From NCBI GenBank assembly GCA_035578905.1, contig JAQJVL010000514.1, forward strand, positions 62,001-126,000: DNA of 64,000 nucleotides, read 5' to 3'. Each line of letters starts with the position of its first letter. Position 1 is the stretch's first letter. Positions 35,941 to 47,789 of this stretch are shown piece by piece. The position numbers and the translations under genes were made by a program. Under the pieces are notes generated by a model. The model searched no databases. It was not told where the DNA came from and worked only from the letters and a program-made list of their open reading frames with translations. Source of the stretch: Stictocephala bisonia. Its lineage: Eukaryota; Arthropoda; Insecta; Hemiptera; Membracidae.

Positions 35941-37181
35941 TGTATTTTTGAACAGTAGACACGAGTGAAACATAATATTACATGAAACATAATATATATG
36001 TAAGTAAATGATTTCACATAAATAAAATATTTGTTGCACTCTCGATTTACTAATAAAAACGGTAGAGTCCCAGTGTAACTTCTATAAACAGAAAAAAAAT
36101 ATCAAAGTAACTATTTGAGAATTTTACCATATACTGTACTTAAACGGTAACACAGGCAACACTTAATAGAATAAGGAATAACTTAAGGCAATAGAATAAG
36201 GAAGCATGATTCCAAGAAGAATCATCAAAGCCTTCATTCGATTTTCTTAAATGATTACAAATAATGAATTTAATAAAACAAATACAGACAGTTAATGACA
36301 CGTTTAAAAGTAACTAGACTACAAACATTTTTTTGTTTAACCTTTAGGTCTGCAATCTAGTAATTTGTCAGGTAGAGTAGGCTTACATGTGAGTGATGGG
36401 TCAAACCGACCATATGTTCGTTCATAGGCCGGTGATAGACATCCATCATGCCGTAACATGTTCATAACCACTTTCACAAAACTAGTTACACTTTGTTAGT
36501 TAAGTTTGGCTTTTTTACATGCGTTAATAATGGTTTTCGGTTTTGTCTTTCTGGTTATCTAACATGTCAATAATTAAAATGAAAATATCAGAGTGATCAC
36601 TATGAAATCTGTTTAAACTGTAGGTAAAAAAAACTAAATTGTAATCCCAAAATTTATACAAAACCAACTGATTCATAATAAGATAAATATTTGTGTGCCC
36701 TGCTAATTTCAAATAACGTTTAATTTAAAAAAATACAAAAATTACAATGTAGTGCTATAAGCTGTATATTTACTAAACTTATGGTACAAAAACGTCCGGT
36801 GTTGCCAAATTCCAAATGAAAAAAAGTGAAAGAGATATTGGATTAGCAGACGACATTCATTTCCAGAACGGCCTTTATGGGCCTAACAAAGCGAGAATCT
36901 GTGGAGATTGGCTTGCCCAGAGCACTAATTGGCAACCATGTACATTTAATGCCAGTACATTTCACAGAGCAGTGGCTACACAGCTATCTTGACCCAGCCG
37001 GCAGACATGTACTCGAAACTGATGGTCTTTCGTCTAATCAATCCTTTTAACATTTACTTCAGGAAGTAAATAGAAGAAAATCTAAAATCAAAATACTGAT
37101 CGAAGTAATAACAGATAATGAAATAACGCTTTTCCTTGTAAAAACTGGACCAATCTTTTGTCCAGCACTGTTTACGATAAC
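35941..37181. other. Intergenic DNA, no feature seen
   Basis: AT-rich, with a more balanced patch at 36860-37030. No gene or element was recognised. Confidence 0.4.
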
Positions 37182-37190
37182 AGTAGTGGA

Positions 37191-37851
37191 CGTAGGGATG
37201 GAAAATATGTTCAATACATCGATATATCGAATTAACGGTACCGATATATTGAAACCAAATATCGATCTACCGATAGTATCGAAAGATTTATATCGATATA
37301 TCGAGTAACCGATATATTGAACTATTGATGTTTTATCTGTTTAAAACTATGCACTAACTCTTATGTCATGTCCAAAAATACACTCATGTTAAGCTGTCAC
37401 TATTTAGAATAGCTACTGAATGTTAAAAAGGATACATTTATCTACACGAAACAAGTATTGATATGTGGGGTTGAATGAAAAAAATTCAAAATAAGATTAA
37501 TTATACCTTTCATTATTATGTTAATTATAAAAGTGTAATGTAATAATGGTTTGTAAGACGACTGGCTAGGCATCCCTGCGTTAACCTCACGTAAGAAAAA
37601 AAATACATATTAAAATTATTTTATTATATCAATGCGTGTTTGTACGCATAAGAGGCAATTTAAATGTGTTTTCCTTGATCCGTGATGATTTTGAGGAGAG
37701 AGAATAACGTCAATATTTAGTGATATGATATATCGGACCAAAATATCGATATGGCCGATATTATCGAAATAAAATATCGATACTAATATATCGATAAATC
37801 GAAACGTATTTATCGATATTTCCGATATACCGAAATTTCGTTGCCATCCCT
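37191..37851 (+). mobile_element. hAT-like non-autonomous element, TCGATA family, copy 3
   Basis: The element runs from TAGGGATGG (about 37193) to TTGCCATCCCTA and is flanked on both sides by AGTAGTGGA (37182-37190 and 37852-37860). This near-perfect target-site duplication of 8-9 bp fits hAT integration, which makes 8-bp duplications. Subterminal TCGATA motifs and the shared interior tie it to copies 1 and 2. It carries no transposase and must have been mobilised in trans. Confidence 0.88.
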
Positions 37852-37860
37852 AGTAGTGGA

Positions 37861-40800
37861 GAGGTAATGAGGACCCCGTGTTTACATTCGTCATATGAAA
37901 TGCTGTAGCCCAAATTAAGATTTTTTTTCTTTGCTTTGACCAATAAAACTAAAATATCAAAATATTTTGAATGAGGCTACCGACTTCTGATGACAACTGT
38001 TGTATGGTGACAACGGCCATGCGACAATTAATTGATTTATGATGACAATTGAACTGAAATGACAATCATTGTCATAACAATTCAATAATTTTTAAAAGAA
38101 ATCTATTTATTCATAATCGTATAAAACGATCTTATTGATAGTAAATTTACTAATGAATGATATAAATATGTTTTTATAAACATGATTAAAAGGAGGCACT
38201 TATTTTTATCTTGTCTCCCTTACAAGAATATTATCAAATATACTAATCTATGGTTAGTAATATTCAAAATTAGTGCCGTCTGTAAAGGTTTGGAGTGAAT
38301 GAATTGATTATAGTTGACGCAGGTGTTTTGGATTTTATACAACGTAAGGAGCTCAATACACGCTACAGGTTTTTCTGCATTGTCATCCTTTCAACACCTT
38401 TATGCAGCGCGTTTTCCTCCTCTCGTCTATTGCTTAGTCTAAGACTCAGCAATCCCCTACTCTGTGGCTAACACAATTCAAATGTCTTAACAAATGTTAC
38501 TTTACGTAGACTGGCGGGGTTAACCTAAACCTCTACAATCCAATATTTGCTACAATATTTTTGTTACGTTATCCACTTTATAACACAGAACTAATAACAC
38601 TTCTTATATTACAACACTGCGAAGTGACTGAAAATAATATTAATTCATAGATTAAAACGTAGTGGTAAGGAAATTGAGTACGAACATAACGTGTTCGTAA
38701 AAAAGAACTACTCAGTTGGTCGTATACAAATTTCCTGATGTAAATTTCATTTATGAAAAAGTTAATAGGGAGAGGGGGTGGGAAGATTTGAAGACACCTT
38801 GTATAGGTAAATAATGTACACACGTGTTAGTTTAGTATAGTTACTATACATGATATGTTATATTATCAGTATTGAAAGCATTTAATTGTATACTTCTTAA
38901 TACAATCGACAATACAGTTCTTGTACATAACAATATTATAAATCTATCAAAACCTATTCCAAACTACAGATTGTTTACCCCTCCAAGATTAGGGAAACAG
39001 ATCATGTTGTTCAGGAATTTATTTAGGTTGGCAACATGCAAATCTTGTTTATTAATGTGTTTCGCCTTCCAAGTTTTATAATGAATCTTCATTTCAGAAC
39101 CAACTTCTACAAAAGTTCATACAAACTTTTTAATAATGAAATATATACGTACTTCGAGTTACTGTTTGAATACACTTTGGGCGTAAGATCTGTGTAACCA
39201 TATTATACAAAATGGCTTACAAATAATGTCGAGTAATGTTGAGAAAAATTAAAAATCATGTATGGAGGTTTTTTTAATTAAATAGATACGTAATCAGTCA
39301 AATATTCAGAATATTTTTAGAATGTTTGTAATATAACTTTATTTCACTACGAACACTAAAAACAATACACAAAACAATGATTCTTTTTTTTTCTGAGTGA
39401 ATACAGGTGACGAATGAGCGTAGTGATTTTTATTGATTAAGATTCCTTGAAAATTTTAGTTTATTAATATCCAATTTCCAAAGGCAACTAAGGCACCTTA
39501 AGCTTAGGGTGTCAGCGTAGAGTCCAAACCACGAAGTATTATTATGATTATCGGCAAACTAATATTGCATATATTGGTGCTCAATTTCACTTCCCTGTAT
39601 AGCACCCAAATCTTAAAATAAACCTATCTTATGTCAAAATTTCCACCACAAGTCCTGAAACATCACGTCTCATTTCAATATCTAACCACTTATGTGAAAC
39701 CTGCTAATTTAAGCCAAAACCTCAATACATCTGATTTGTGTGCATTTTAAGCACGACTTTCTGTTTGGGAACGAAGTGATAGTGGCGGCTTTCTCTAACC
39801 GACCCCTTTTATTTACAAATAAGGGTTTTTGGATATATGTAACTTATTCAACAATGAATGGCCACATACATGTCACATAACCACTATTATATGTAGGCCT
39901 AATAGGAAAAAAATTATACCAAGATTTGGAAGTTTGTGGTGGATTTTATTACATAAATAAACAAAACGCGTTAAAAAAAGTTGACAACTTAATCATGAAG
40001 TTATTTAAACTGTGTAATTATTGTACTTAATGAATAATTGCCAATGGGAGGTTATTTTTGAAAGTGGAAGATTAAAAAAAAAAAAATAAATGAATAATCT
40101 AAATCTTGAACTAAAAAATAAAATGAACGTCAAGTTGTCAGTACATAATTAATTCTGTAGATTGGAATAATTTAAAGAACAATATAAACACTTATCGGCT
40201 TACCATAACGAAACAAGTGAACGCCGGGCTGTGGAGATGTAGCCAGGGGTCCTCTCAAGTCCCTTAGAGTAACAAACCCCTCATAACGACCCCTTCACCT
40301 CATAAACCACTTCCAGGTCACGATTTTATGGTCGACGTCGTATGTGATTTTTATGGATTTGCCAGTGGCGTTATTTATAGTGTTTCTACGCTTGAAGAAT
40401 ATTACGTGATTCATTTCAACATCAACTGAACATTGTTACTTTTTTTTTTAAAAGCGTTTTACTGATGTTAAAGGATGTGAAACTATTTTTAAATACAGAA
40501 TTGTTAGGATTTTTTGGTTCATGACTTATCTTCTTTGTGAATGAAAAATGAATGAAACGCAAAATGAACAACAACAACAATTATTGCAACTGCAACTAGT
40601 TTTATAAATTAGAACAACAACAACAACAAGGAGAATTCTATGCAACAACACCTGATCCATTTAAGGCTGCATGGAAGTATTTAGGCTGAATTTATTCAAA
40701 GATTTTATCATTTTCTTCCATTTATATCGCTTGTCAAATATATTATAAACATACTTACTGATTTCACTTTCAAAGCTAGCATTGTGTTTTTTTATATCGT

Positions 40801-41340
40801 TGCGATTACGAGATCTTACAAACAATTAACCTGAGACTTGACACATGAAACTACAATAAACCGAAGTAGGCGTGTCATGGAACGTGTTTTATAATGTCAC
40901 TCAGGATTATCAGGGAAAGATGACATTTCATACAATTTTTTTCTTTACAGAAAATGTCCCTTGTCATTAGAACACGTGCAAATCGAAATCTGATTACTCC
41001 ATCAATACCATCGGCAGATCCACCTTTCAAAATCTATTCGTTAATAACAGAGTAAAACATTTAATAAAACAAATATTTCTATCTTATAAATGTACGAGAT
41101 CTGTAAAAACTCCCAATTACTAATAAAACATTCCATCTAGTGTAGAAATCACACACTGAAAAGTGCGTGTAATATGAATTATACCAACATTATAGAAATA
41201 GTTTGTTTATGTCGTTTTATGTTTATCCTAGCGCCTGCAACACATCCGGTAACTAAACCCGCAGTACATTAATCGACAACGGCGACGTCCGCGGTCAGAC
41301 CACAAACTAATTGAGGCTGTCCCAATAAACTGGCCACGCC
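37861..41340. other. 3.5 kb AT-rich DNA, no gene seen
   Basis: Small items only: an ATGACAAT-C-ATTGTCAT palindrome near 38060, an AC/AAC-rich microsatellite at about 40568-40630, and short chance frames (38578-38823, 38872-39081) without family signatures. Confidence 0.4.
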
Positions 41341-41344
41341 GAAT

Positions 41345-41455
41345 ATTGGGTCTATCTATAAAGTCACACTAGGGGACACCCCTGCACACTTCGCGTGCCA
41401 ACCCCGACTCTCAATGCGCTTGTTACACCTCGGCCTTCGGCCTCGTCATGTGACT
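41345..41455 (-). repeat. Micro-hairpin-rich dispersed repeat R2, copy 2
   Basis: This is the inverted relative of 31200-31300, with GACACCCCTGCACACTTCGC, GTGCCAACCCCG and a CTCGGCCTTCGGCCTCG motif whose stem-loops again centre on TTC/GAA. No coding capacity. Confidence 0.5.
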
Positions 41456-41559
41456 TTTGACTAAAAATAATAGTAGACTAACTATATAACGTAAAATCAC
41501 AATAATAAATTTATTTACAGTATTTTAATTTCACTACTTCCATTGCTACCTAATTTATT

Positions 41560-41945
41560 AGTACAAATACCCAATGGTATTACTAGGCCTATTTAAAACG
41601 TGTTCATTTCATTTGTTTAACAGCTGAAGATTAAACTTTTAAAGCATCAATAGTATAATGTAAAACACACAAAATAAACATGTTCATTTATTTACAAAAC
41701 AGCTGTTATTAATTTACTAAAATCAACCCAATGTTATTCTTATGGAAAAAAGGAAATTTTGAGGGGTTGTTTTTACCCCCTTAGGAACGGAATTTCAAAA
41801 AAGCCCTCCTTAGTGCGCCTCTAGGGCATAAGATAAACAAATGTACTAAATTGCATGTCTCTATTTTATATGGGTTTTCCTGGTCGAAGTTGAATCAGTC
41901 AGTTAGTGAGTCAGGACTTGTCTTTTTTTATATTAAGATAATCTT
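41560..41945 (+). repeat. RTE-like non-LTR/SINE 3' end, copy C
   Basis: It shares CCTCCTTAGTGCGCCTCTAG, AGATAAACAAATGTACTAAA and an AACAGCTGTTA block with 46690-46890. It ends in a TCAGTCAGTTAGTGAGTCAG run before an A/T tail, as many insect RTE-clade elements do. The assignment rests on memory of family ends and not on a search. Confidence 0.5.
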
Positions 41946-42502
41946 TATTTATACTAATAAACTACTGCTCGAGCCTTGAAAACGAATTTAATGAAGAAAT
42001 ATTGGTCTGGATATATTTACTCTCCTCGCTACGGACATATGCCATACCTTTAATCTATTTCTTAACGAAATTTTTTTATATTGTTACACAACGATGACAC
42101 TATTATTAAAAATGGTAAATCAAAACTATAAAATTATCATCTACACCTAATTTGATACTATATAATGTTCGACACAACTTAAAGCAACAATGACCACGAT
42201 AATAAAACTATAGAAGAGTAGTTTTTACAAATTGCAATCACGAGCAGAATAGTTAGCGGTAACAGGGGTTGTTAAACCTAATGGCATACTCATCTGGTCA
42301 TTCCGACATGATTGGCTCCAAGCAGACATGTTACTTTTCTCTCTTGCAAAAATGTAGCGATGGCACAAAAAACCAGAGATATTGTAGTTTTACTTTACTA
42401 GTGTAAAATATATAAAATTTACATTTTTAAAAACTTAAGAATTAAATGGACTAAAGGGTCTTATTAATATATTATTGTACTTAATTTCATTTGATTACTT
42501 GA

Positions 42503-42506
<4 letters not shown>

Positions 42507-42561
<55 letters not shown>
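42507..42561. repeat. (TA)27 microsatellite
   Basis: An uninterrupted TA run of about 54 nt. It can extrude as a cruciform and is expected to vary in length. Confidence 0.97.
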
Positions 42562-42565
<4 letters not shown>

Positions 42566-42689
42566 TATGTTAATTCCTGTGAACCATACATTTGATGCTT
42601 TTTTGTAAACTTACTAATTCTCTAGGATAAGCTGGTATTATTCACAGGCCTGGGTTAGAACTGTATACGAGTCAAATACCGACCGCCAA

Positions 42690-42780
42690 AACTGAGATGG
42701 AGATTCGGACAATGGAAATTAGACTTCATAGTCTGCAGCCTTATACTTTAGCCACTGAACACCTCGCCGGGTGTTCCCAA
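42690..42780 (-). repeat. tRNA-headed SINE-like fragment (minus)
   Basis: On the minus strand AGTGGCTAAAGTATAAGGCT and GCAGACTATGAAGTC are followed by TTGTCCGAATCTCC, which gives A-box-like and B-box-like blocks at tRNA spacing. It resembles the pieces at 25468 and 63380. Confidence 0.45.
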
Positions 42781-42894
42781 CTCACTACAACCCCTCTGTC
42801 AAGACTTTGTAGCATTTATACTTAAAATATATGCTCACATTACTGGGGATAATTTAGAGAACAGCGCCAGTATGACTTACATAACGCCAGCGAC

Positions 42895-43030
42895 TCCACA
42901 TAACCTAAAATAACCTAACCAAAACTAACATTACATAACGGAATCTAACATGACGTGCCAAACCTAACATAACCTAACCAAACCTAACAACCTAAACAAA
43001 CCTAACCTAACTTAACAGAACGTAACATAC
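42895..43030 (+). repeat. CCTAA-rich (insect telomere-like) degenerate sequence
   Basis: CCTAAC and AACCTAACC units recur irregularly. The complement resembles the insect telomeric TTAGG repeat, but no perfect tandem run exists. It is better called a degenerate simple sequence. Confidence 0.5.
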
Positions 43031-43114
43031 TAAAATCGACATATTTCCGCTAACGTACTTAGTAATGGTTCGATTGTAAAAGCTTGAAATATCCGTGATA
43101 GGGATAAAAAAAAA

Positions 43115-43118
43115 CACA

Positions 43119-43149
<31 letters not shown>

Positions 43150-43160
43150 GCGCACGCACA
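43115..43160. repeat. (CA)n(CG)n alternating tract, Z-DNA-prone
   Basis: About ten CA units pass directly into about nine CG units and then CACGCACAC, which gives some 45 nt of strict pyrimidine-purine alternation after an A run. Confidence 0.95.
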
Positions 43161-43670
43161 CCCACATGAGCGGGATAATTGTTTTGTTATCAACCTGCGC
43201 GTCCGTGTTCTTACGCGAGATTTAGCCGCGAGACTGTTCTAACAACATATTGCTTCTAAAGGATTAAAAAGGTTTATCGGTCAATCCCTGAATGGACAAG
43301 TTCTTTTATTGTCGCTGATCGACCAATTCACAGCTGGCACAACACACGTTGGCGCTGACACGTTCCGCAGATTTAACAGCACTTTTTTATCGGCTCAGAA
43401 AGCTGGGAACGTTTCGGTAGTTTGCTCAGCTGACAATCGCAATTACACAAATTGCTTTTTCACTCCACGCTAATTTATGTATAAAAAAAAAAAAATGTTT
43501 AAACAATTTTGTTTTCTGGGCGTTTTGACGATAATATTCGACTCATCGCAGCCCTTATAAGAGTCAACGTTGAAACGTGATATATAAAAAAGCGTTTAAA
43601 TTTTCAATTCGTTCGATTATTTCGGTTCAAAACGCTTTTAAGTTCACACTCACGTATATGCTAGAAGCAT
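43161..43670. other. GC-balanced unique block, no gene seen
   Basis: The stretch at 43180-43460 is clearly richer in G and C, and in CpG, than its surroundings and is not repetitive. It could be regulatory, but there is no direct evidence. Confidence 0.3.
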
Positions 43671-43675
43671 ATTAA

Positions 43676-43740
43676 TCATCGGTCGTTGAACTGTGGTCAG
43701 GTGAAAATTCAAGGATCGCGAGTTTGAATCTAGCTCGAAC
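43676..43740 (+). repeat. tRNA-headed SINE-like fragment
   Basis: TGTGGTCAGGTGAAAA resembles an A box and GCGAGTTTGAATCTAGCTC a decayed B box, as in the 16.66 kb copy (ATCGCGGGTTCGAATCC). The stem GACCCA-CCTA-TGGGTC lies further downstream at about 43815. Confidence 0.4.
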
Positions 43741-44328
43741 TAGACATCTTCCTTAAAGCTAAATAAAGGAACACAATACGATATAGGACAATGAGCACTG
43801 ATAAATTGAAGTAGACCCACCTATGGGTCTAGGCTGTTTGTTCTATTACAAATAATATATTACGATGAACAATCAGCTTTCATTTGTTACAACCTCTTCA
43901 ATTACATTAGCACCTCCCATTTTTACAATTGCAAAAAACAACCCCTTTTGTACTGTCATTATTATTGTTATTTTCCTTTAATAAATATATTTCTTTAAAA
44001 TTTCATAATACAATAATAACGCTACTTAGTTGTGTACTTTTAAACATTTATCTAATTAGATGACCTCCGGGTCACCAGTTGTAAGCTTTGTTCCATCTGT
44101 GAGTGAACAAAACTGTTATAAATAAAGTAAATACAAAACGTAACATTGTTTTCTGTTTGTAAAATGTTTTAACTACCTTGTCATCGTCTTTGCTGTATCT
44201 CCAAGTTATCTAAAACATCAAAAAAAGGGAAATTCAAACTTTCAGTGATTGTACAATTTTTAAACAGTTATCATCCCTTACTGTAAATACTGCATCACTG
44301 TTTAATTGCAAATGTAATAAAGAAGACT
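43741..44328. other. AT-rich DNA, no feature seen
   Basis: No gene or tandem repeat was recognised before the 83-bp array. Confidence 0.4.
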
Positions 44329-44645
44329 GTTAACCACCCAGTCCAGCACTCTAACTTCAAACACACCAGACTTCTCCTAAACTTATCAGTAAAGTTCTTG
44401 GCAGTGTTTCTGTTAACCACCCAGTCCAGCACTCTAACTTCAAACACACCAGACTTCTCCTAAACTTATCAGTAAAGTTCTTGGCAGTGTTTCTGTTAAC
44501 CACCCAGTCCAGCACTCTAACTTCAAACACACCAGACTTCTCCTAAACCTATCAGTAAAGTTCTGGTCAGTGTTCCTGTTAACCACCCAGTCCAGCACTC
44601 TAACTTCAAACACACCAGACTTCTCCTAAACTTATCAGTGTAACA
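44329..44645 (+). repeat. 83-bp tandem repeat (~3.8 copies)
   Basis: Units start GTTAACCACCCAGTCCAGCA at 44329, 44412, 44495 and 44578, exactly 83 bp apart, and are nearly identical. The fourth is truncated after TTATCAGT. Confidence 0.95.
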
Positions 44646-45789
44646 CTTTTGAAGACCTTGTGTTCTTATACGTCTCTCTGACGGCCTTAATCTAACAAAG
44701 AACAAAGTAAAGTCCAGGCCCTTAATATTTGTGTGACAAACTTAGAAACTGACTCCTCACCGTACGTTAGGTTTACAAGGTGTTGAAGTGATAGTAATAT
44801 ATATTGTGATCAACAACTTTTACTAAATATTTAACTAGCATATCTCGCATTGATTTACATGCAAAATAATTAAACGTCAAACGACAAATATTTATTAGCA
44901 ATTTAATAATGAACAATGTAAGGACAAAAAGTAGAAATAAGATTTTTTTCTCGAACCTCTCTGGTCTGAGGATGGTTACCAAAAGAGATCACCAAAATCT
45001 TTGTATTTTTAAAAATTATATTTTATTACATTTGTGTTTATGTTCAAAAGCTACTAATAACAACGTAGTAACAAATAATACCACACTATTTGGAACTGTA
45101 CAATTTAGCCTTTGAATAAGTAAATTAATGGGTAAATTCAAAGATAAAATTTGAAAACATAAAAGTGATTTCAAGTATGTGCTAGGGGCCAAATACTTTG
45201 TTTGTACTACAATGTGGAGGAAACTAACGGCAGTAACATAACGAATGTTGCAACTTGATTAAGTGGCTCATTACAGCATAAAGGGACAATTACCGACCGA
45301 TTTCCACCCTCCAGAACGTATCCAAGGAAGATAATATTGTTAATTTAACACGCACAAGGGCAAACCAAGAGCACTTGTTGCTGGCAGACGGGAAGTTTTT
45401 GGGAAATAAACTGTGATACGAGTTCATCTGAAACAATATTTTATAACACTATTATTTGCACCGCAAAAAATTATGTACGTCATAAAAAACATTCATCATG
45501 GAGACATGCTATTTTAACATTCATTTTCAAATCAAAACACAGAAAGGTAAATAAGTAATAAAAAAAAAATAAAAAAAAAGACAAGAAGTTAACAAAATAC
45601 TTACCATGCATTGTTGTACTGAGTTAGAGAGAGATAAATGCTTTATTTATACTAAAGAAATAACTTAATTAAAACTTTTAGTAGCAATGGCCTCTGTTAT
45701 AATATTTACTCTTAGTCATTGATTTACAAGTTTGGTATTTAAATGATAGGTCACATAAATAGTTGAGTAAACATGTTAATTTAAATGAT
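44646..45789. other. Intergenic DNA, no feature seen
   Basis: AT-rich, with A-runs near 45560-45580. No supported gene. Confidence 0.45.
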
Positions 45790-46313
45790 ACTAGCTGAAC
45801 CCGGCGGACTTTGTCTCGCCTTTCATTTTTCATTGACATACCAAAATAAAGCAATAAAAAGAATTATAAAAAAAACATTTATTAATTGAGTGCAAGAGGG
45901 TAAACAATATTTTTGGTCTTCTTATTTGGTGTATAAATGTAAAGGTTTTTTGTAGTGTGTGCTACACTCTCAAGGTGAAATGTAGAACTACAATAAATCA
46001 AAACATATACAGTACTGTTGTTGTGAGAACTTCAATCTGCTTATGGCATGTGAAACTACATTAAACCACACAGTCATATGTTTTTTGTAAACAATTCAGA
46101 TTTTCCATTTGAATAACATGGGATCTTTAGGAGCCCGTGGGGCGGAACCCTGTGGACGGATCTGCATCAAACTTCACAGAAACCATCTCGGGAGTATACA
46201 GGACAGCATCCTAAAGTTTCATGGCGATCGGTTGGATGGTTTGGCAGCGCATAAACTTCAAACATATATATATATATATATACAAACATCCTCTTTTATA
46301 AATATAGATGATT
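45790..46313 (+). repeat. CTAGCTGA-type RTE-like/SINE element, copy A
   Basis: It starts CTAGCTGAACCCGGCGGACT and ends with a (TA)n tract and AAATATAGATGA. Both boundaries are typical of a widespread insect RTE-related retroelement group. The middle (GGATCTTTAGGAGCCCGTGG onward) parallels 46720-46760. The frame at 46109-46339 lies within this repeat. Confidence 0.55.
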
Positions 46314-46334
46314 GCTTATGTGTTAACAAGCATA

Positions 46335-46910
46335 ACTAGCTGTACTCGCCCGCCGCTTCGCCGGTCATAAAATTGAATTTGGTTGTACAATCAAAATGTG
46401 CAGCAAGCTTTCAGTTTACACTGTATCCACTTTAGAACAGCTGACGTAACGTATAATTTACTACTGTTCTCAATTATTAATTAATGACACTTTCTAAGGA
46501 TTAAGTCGGCCTTAGTTTGTAACAATGACTACATTCGCTCATCTACACTCATCACACTCGTTCGAAATCCATATTCGCCCATATCTTGACGATCGGCGTC
46601 TTACGAATAAATAAATAAATAAATATGTTTAATTTTTATAGTTTAGCCTAACACAATTTTACCCCATTTGTTTTTATTTAACAGCTGTTAATAAATGAAT
46701 ATATCTCTATGAGAATACCATGGGATTTTTGGAAGCCAGTGGGACGGAGTCCTGAGGTCGGAGAGGAAAATCCTCTCTTAGTGAGCCTCTAGGGGCCCAG
46801 ATAAACCTATGTACAAAATTTCAAGTCAATTGGACGTATAGTTTTGGAGAAATAGTGATGAGTGGTAAATGGCTTTTATATACACAGATATATGTATGTG
46901 AGTGTGTGAT
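46335..46910 (+). repeat. CTAGCTGT-type RTE-like/SINE element, copy B, composite
   Basis: It starts ACTAGCTGTACTCGCCCGCC and contains ATGGGATTTTTGGAAGCC, TCCTCTCTTAGTGAGCCTCT and AAATTTCAAGTCAATTGGAC blocks, ending near a TATATACACAGATATA stretch. Family R1 (46505-46625) lies inside it, so this is either a nested insertion or a shared module. Copies A and B are only about 20 bp apart in the same orientation. Confidence 0.5.
46505..46625 (+). repeat. Dispersed repeat family R1, copy 3 with AAAT tail
   Basis: It holds GTCGGCCTTAGTTTGTAAC, ATGACTACATTCGC and GACGATCGGCGTCTTACGAA, followed by an AATAAATAAATAAATAAATA tail. The tail marks the 3' end and suggests retroposition. Confidence 0.6.
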
Positions 46911-47789
46911 TGTAAGAATGCATAAATGTATGAATTTAGCTTACAAAAGGATTTGATTTATTTTAAGACATTTTTAATGTTTAGAATAACATGAAATTAT
47001 GTTTCCATTCATAAACTAAGGTGCGCAATGAAATATCTATCACGAATCCTACGGCTGCCATCTGAAAAATACAGAATTTAAGTTTATCCGTCGTATTTTT
47101 CTCAACTACGTATTTATTATTATATTTGGTTGAATTCGATTAAATATAAGTGGAGAGGAGATATTCTTAAGAATAATGTTTACTATGAAGTAAAATATTC
47201 CTCCAACAACTAAATTTTTACTTTTCAGACATTTTGTGGTATTTAAATATTTAGCGATGGAGGGAAACAATTTTTTAAACGATAAAATGATGAATAAATG
47301 TTATAAACTAAATTTCCACAGATCATAAGCTACAGCAATTAATACAAAACTGTTAAGGAGATACTGAAATCTCCTAAATCTAAAACCTGGACAAAGTCCC
47401 CACATTCAGACCCGTGCTCACGCCCATAAGCACATGTCATTGTTACACAAAGCACTACACATCGCGACATTGTCACCACACATTCATACACTATCGCATA
47501 CACACTTGCAAGACGTCGAATAAATAACCTCACACGCACAAACACATTCAGATACACTTGTATAGTATAAATAACATACAAAATAGGCGCAAGCATAAAT
47601 TTAAAATAATATATTTATATACATACAATGACACTAGAGTTTAACATTAATAAAAGACACTAACCAAAATATACAGAGATTAATATTAAATCAAATGTGA
47701 GTAACGTTTTATTTGTCTGAAGCATTTTTCCATACAACTTATTTTGTAACCCCAAATGATAGGATACATTAAGAACTATTTCAAATACA
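46911..47789. other. AT-rich DNA, no feature seen
   Basis: The minus-strand frame at 47339-47596 has no family signature. Confidence 0.4.

Noticed and set aside
42895..43030. Interstitial telomere array
   Set aside because: CCTAA units are irregular and mixed with AACAT/AACC variants; there is no tandem TTAGG run.
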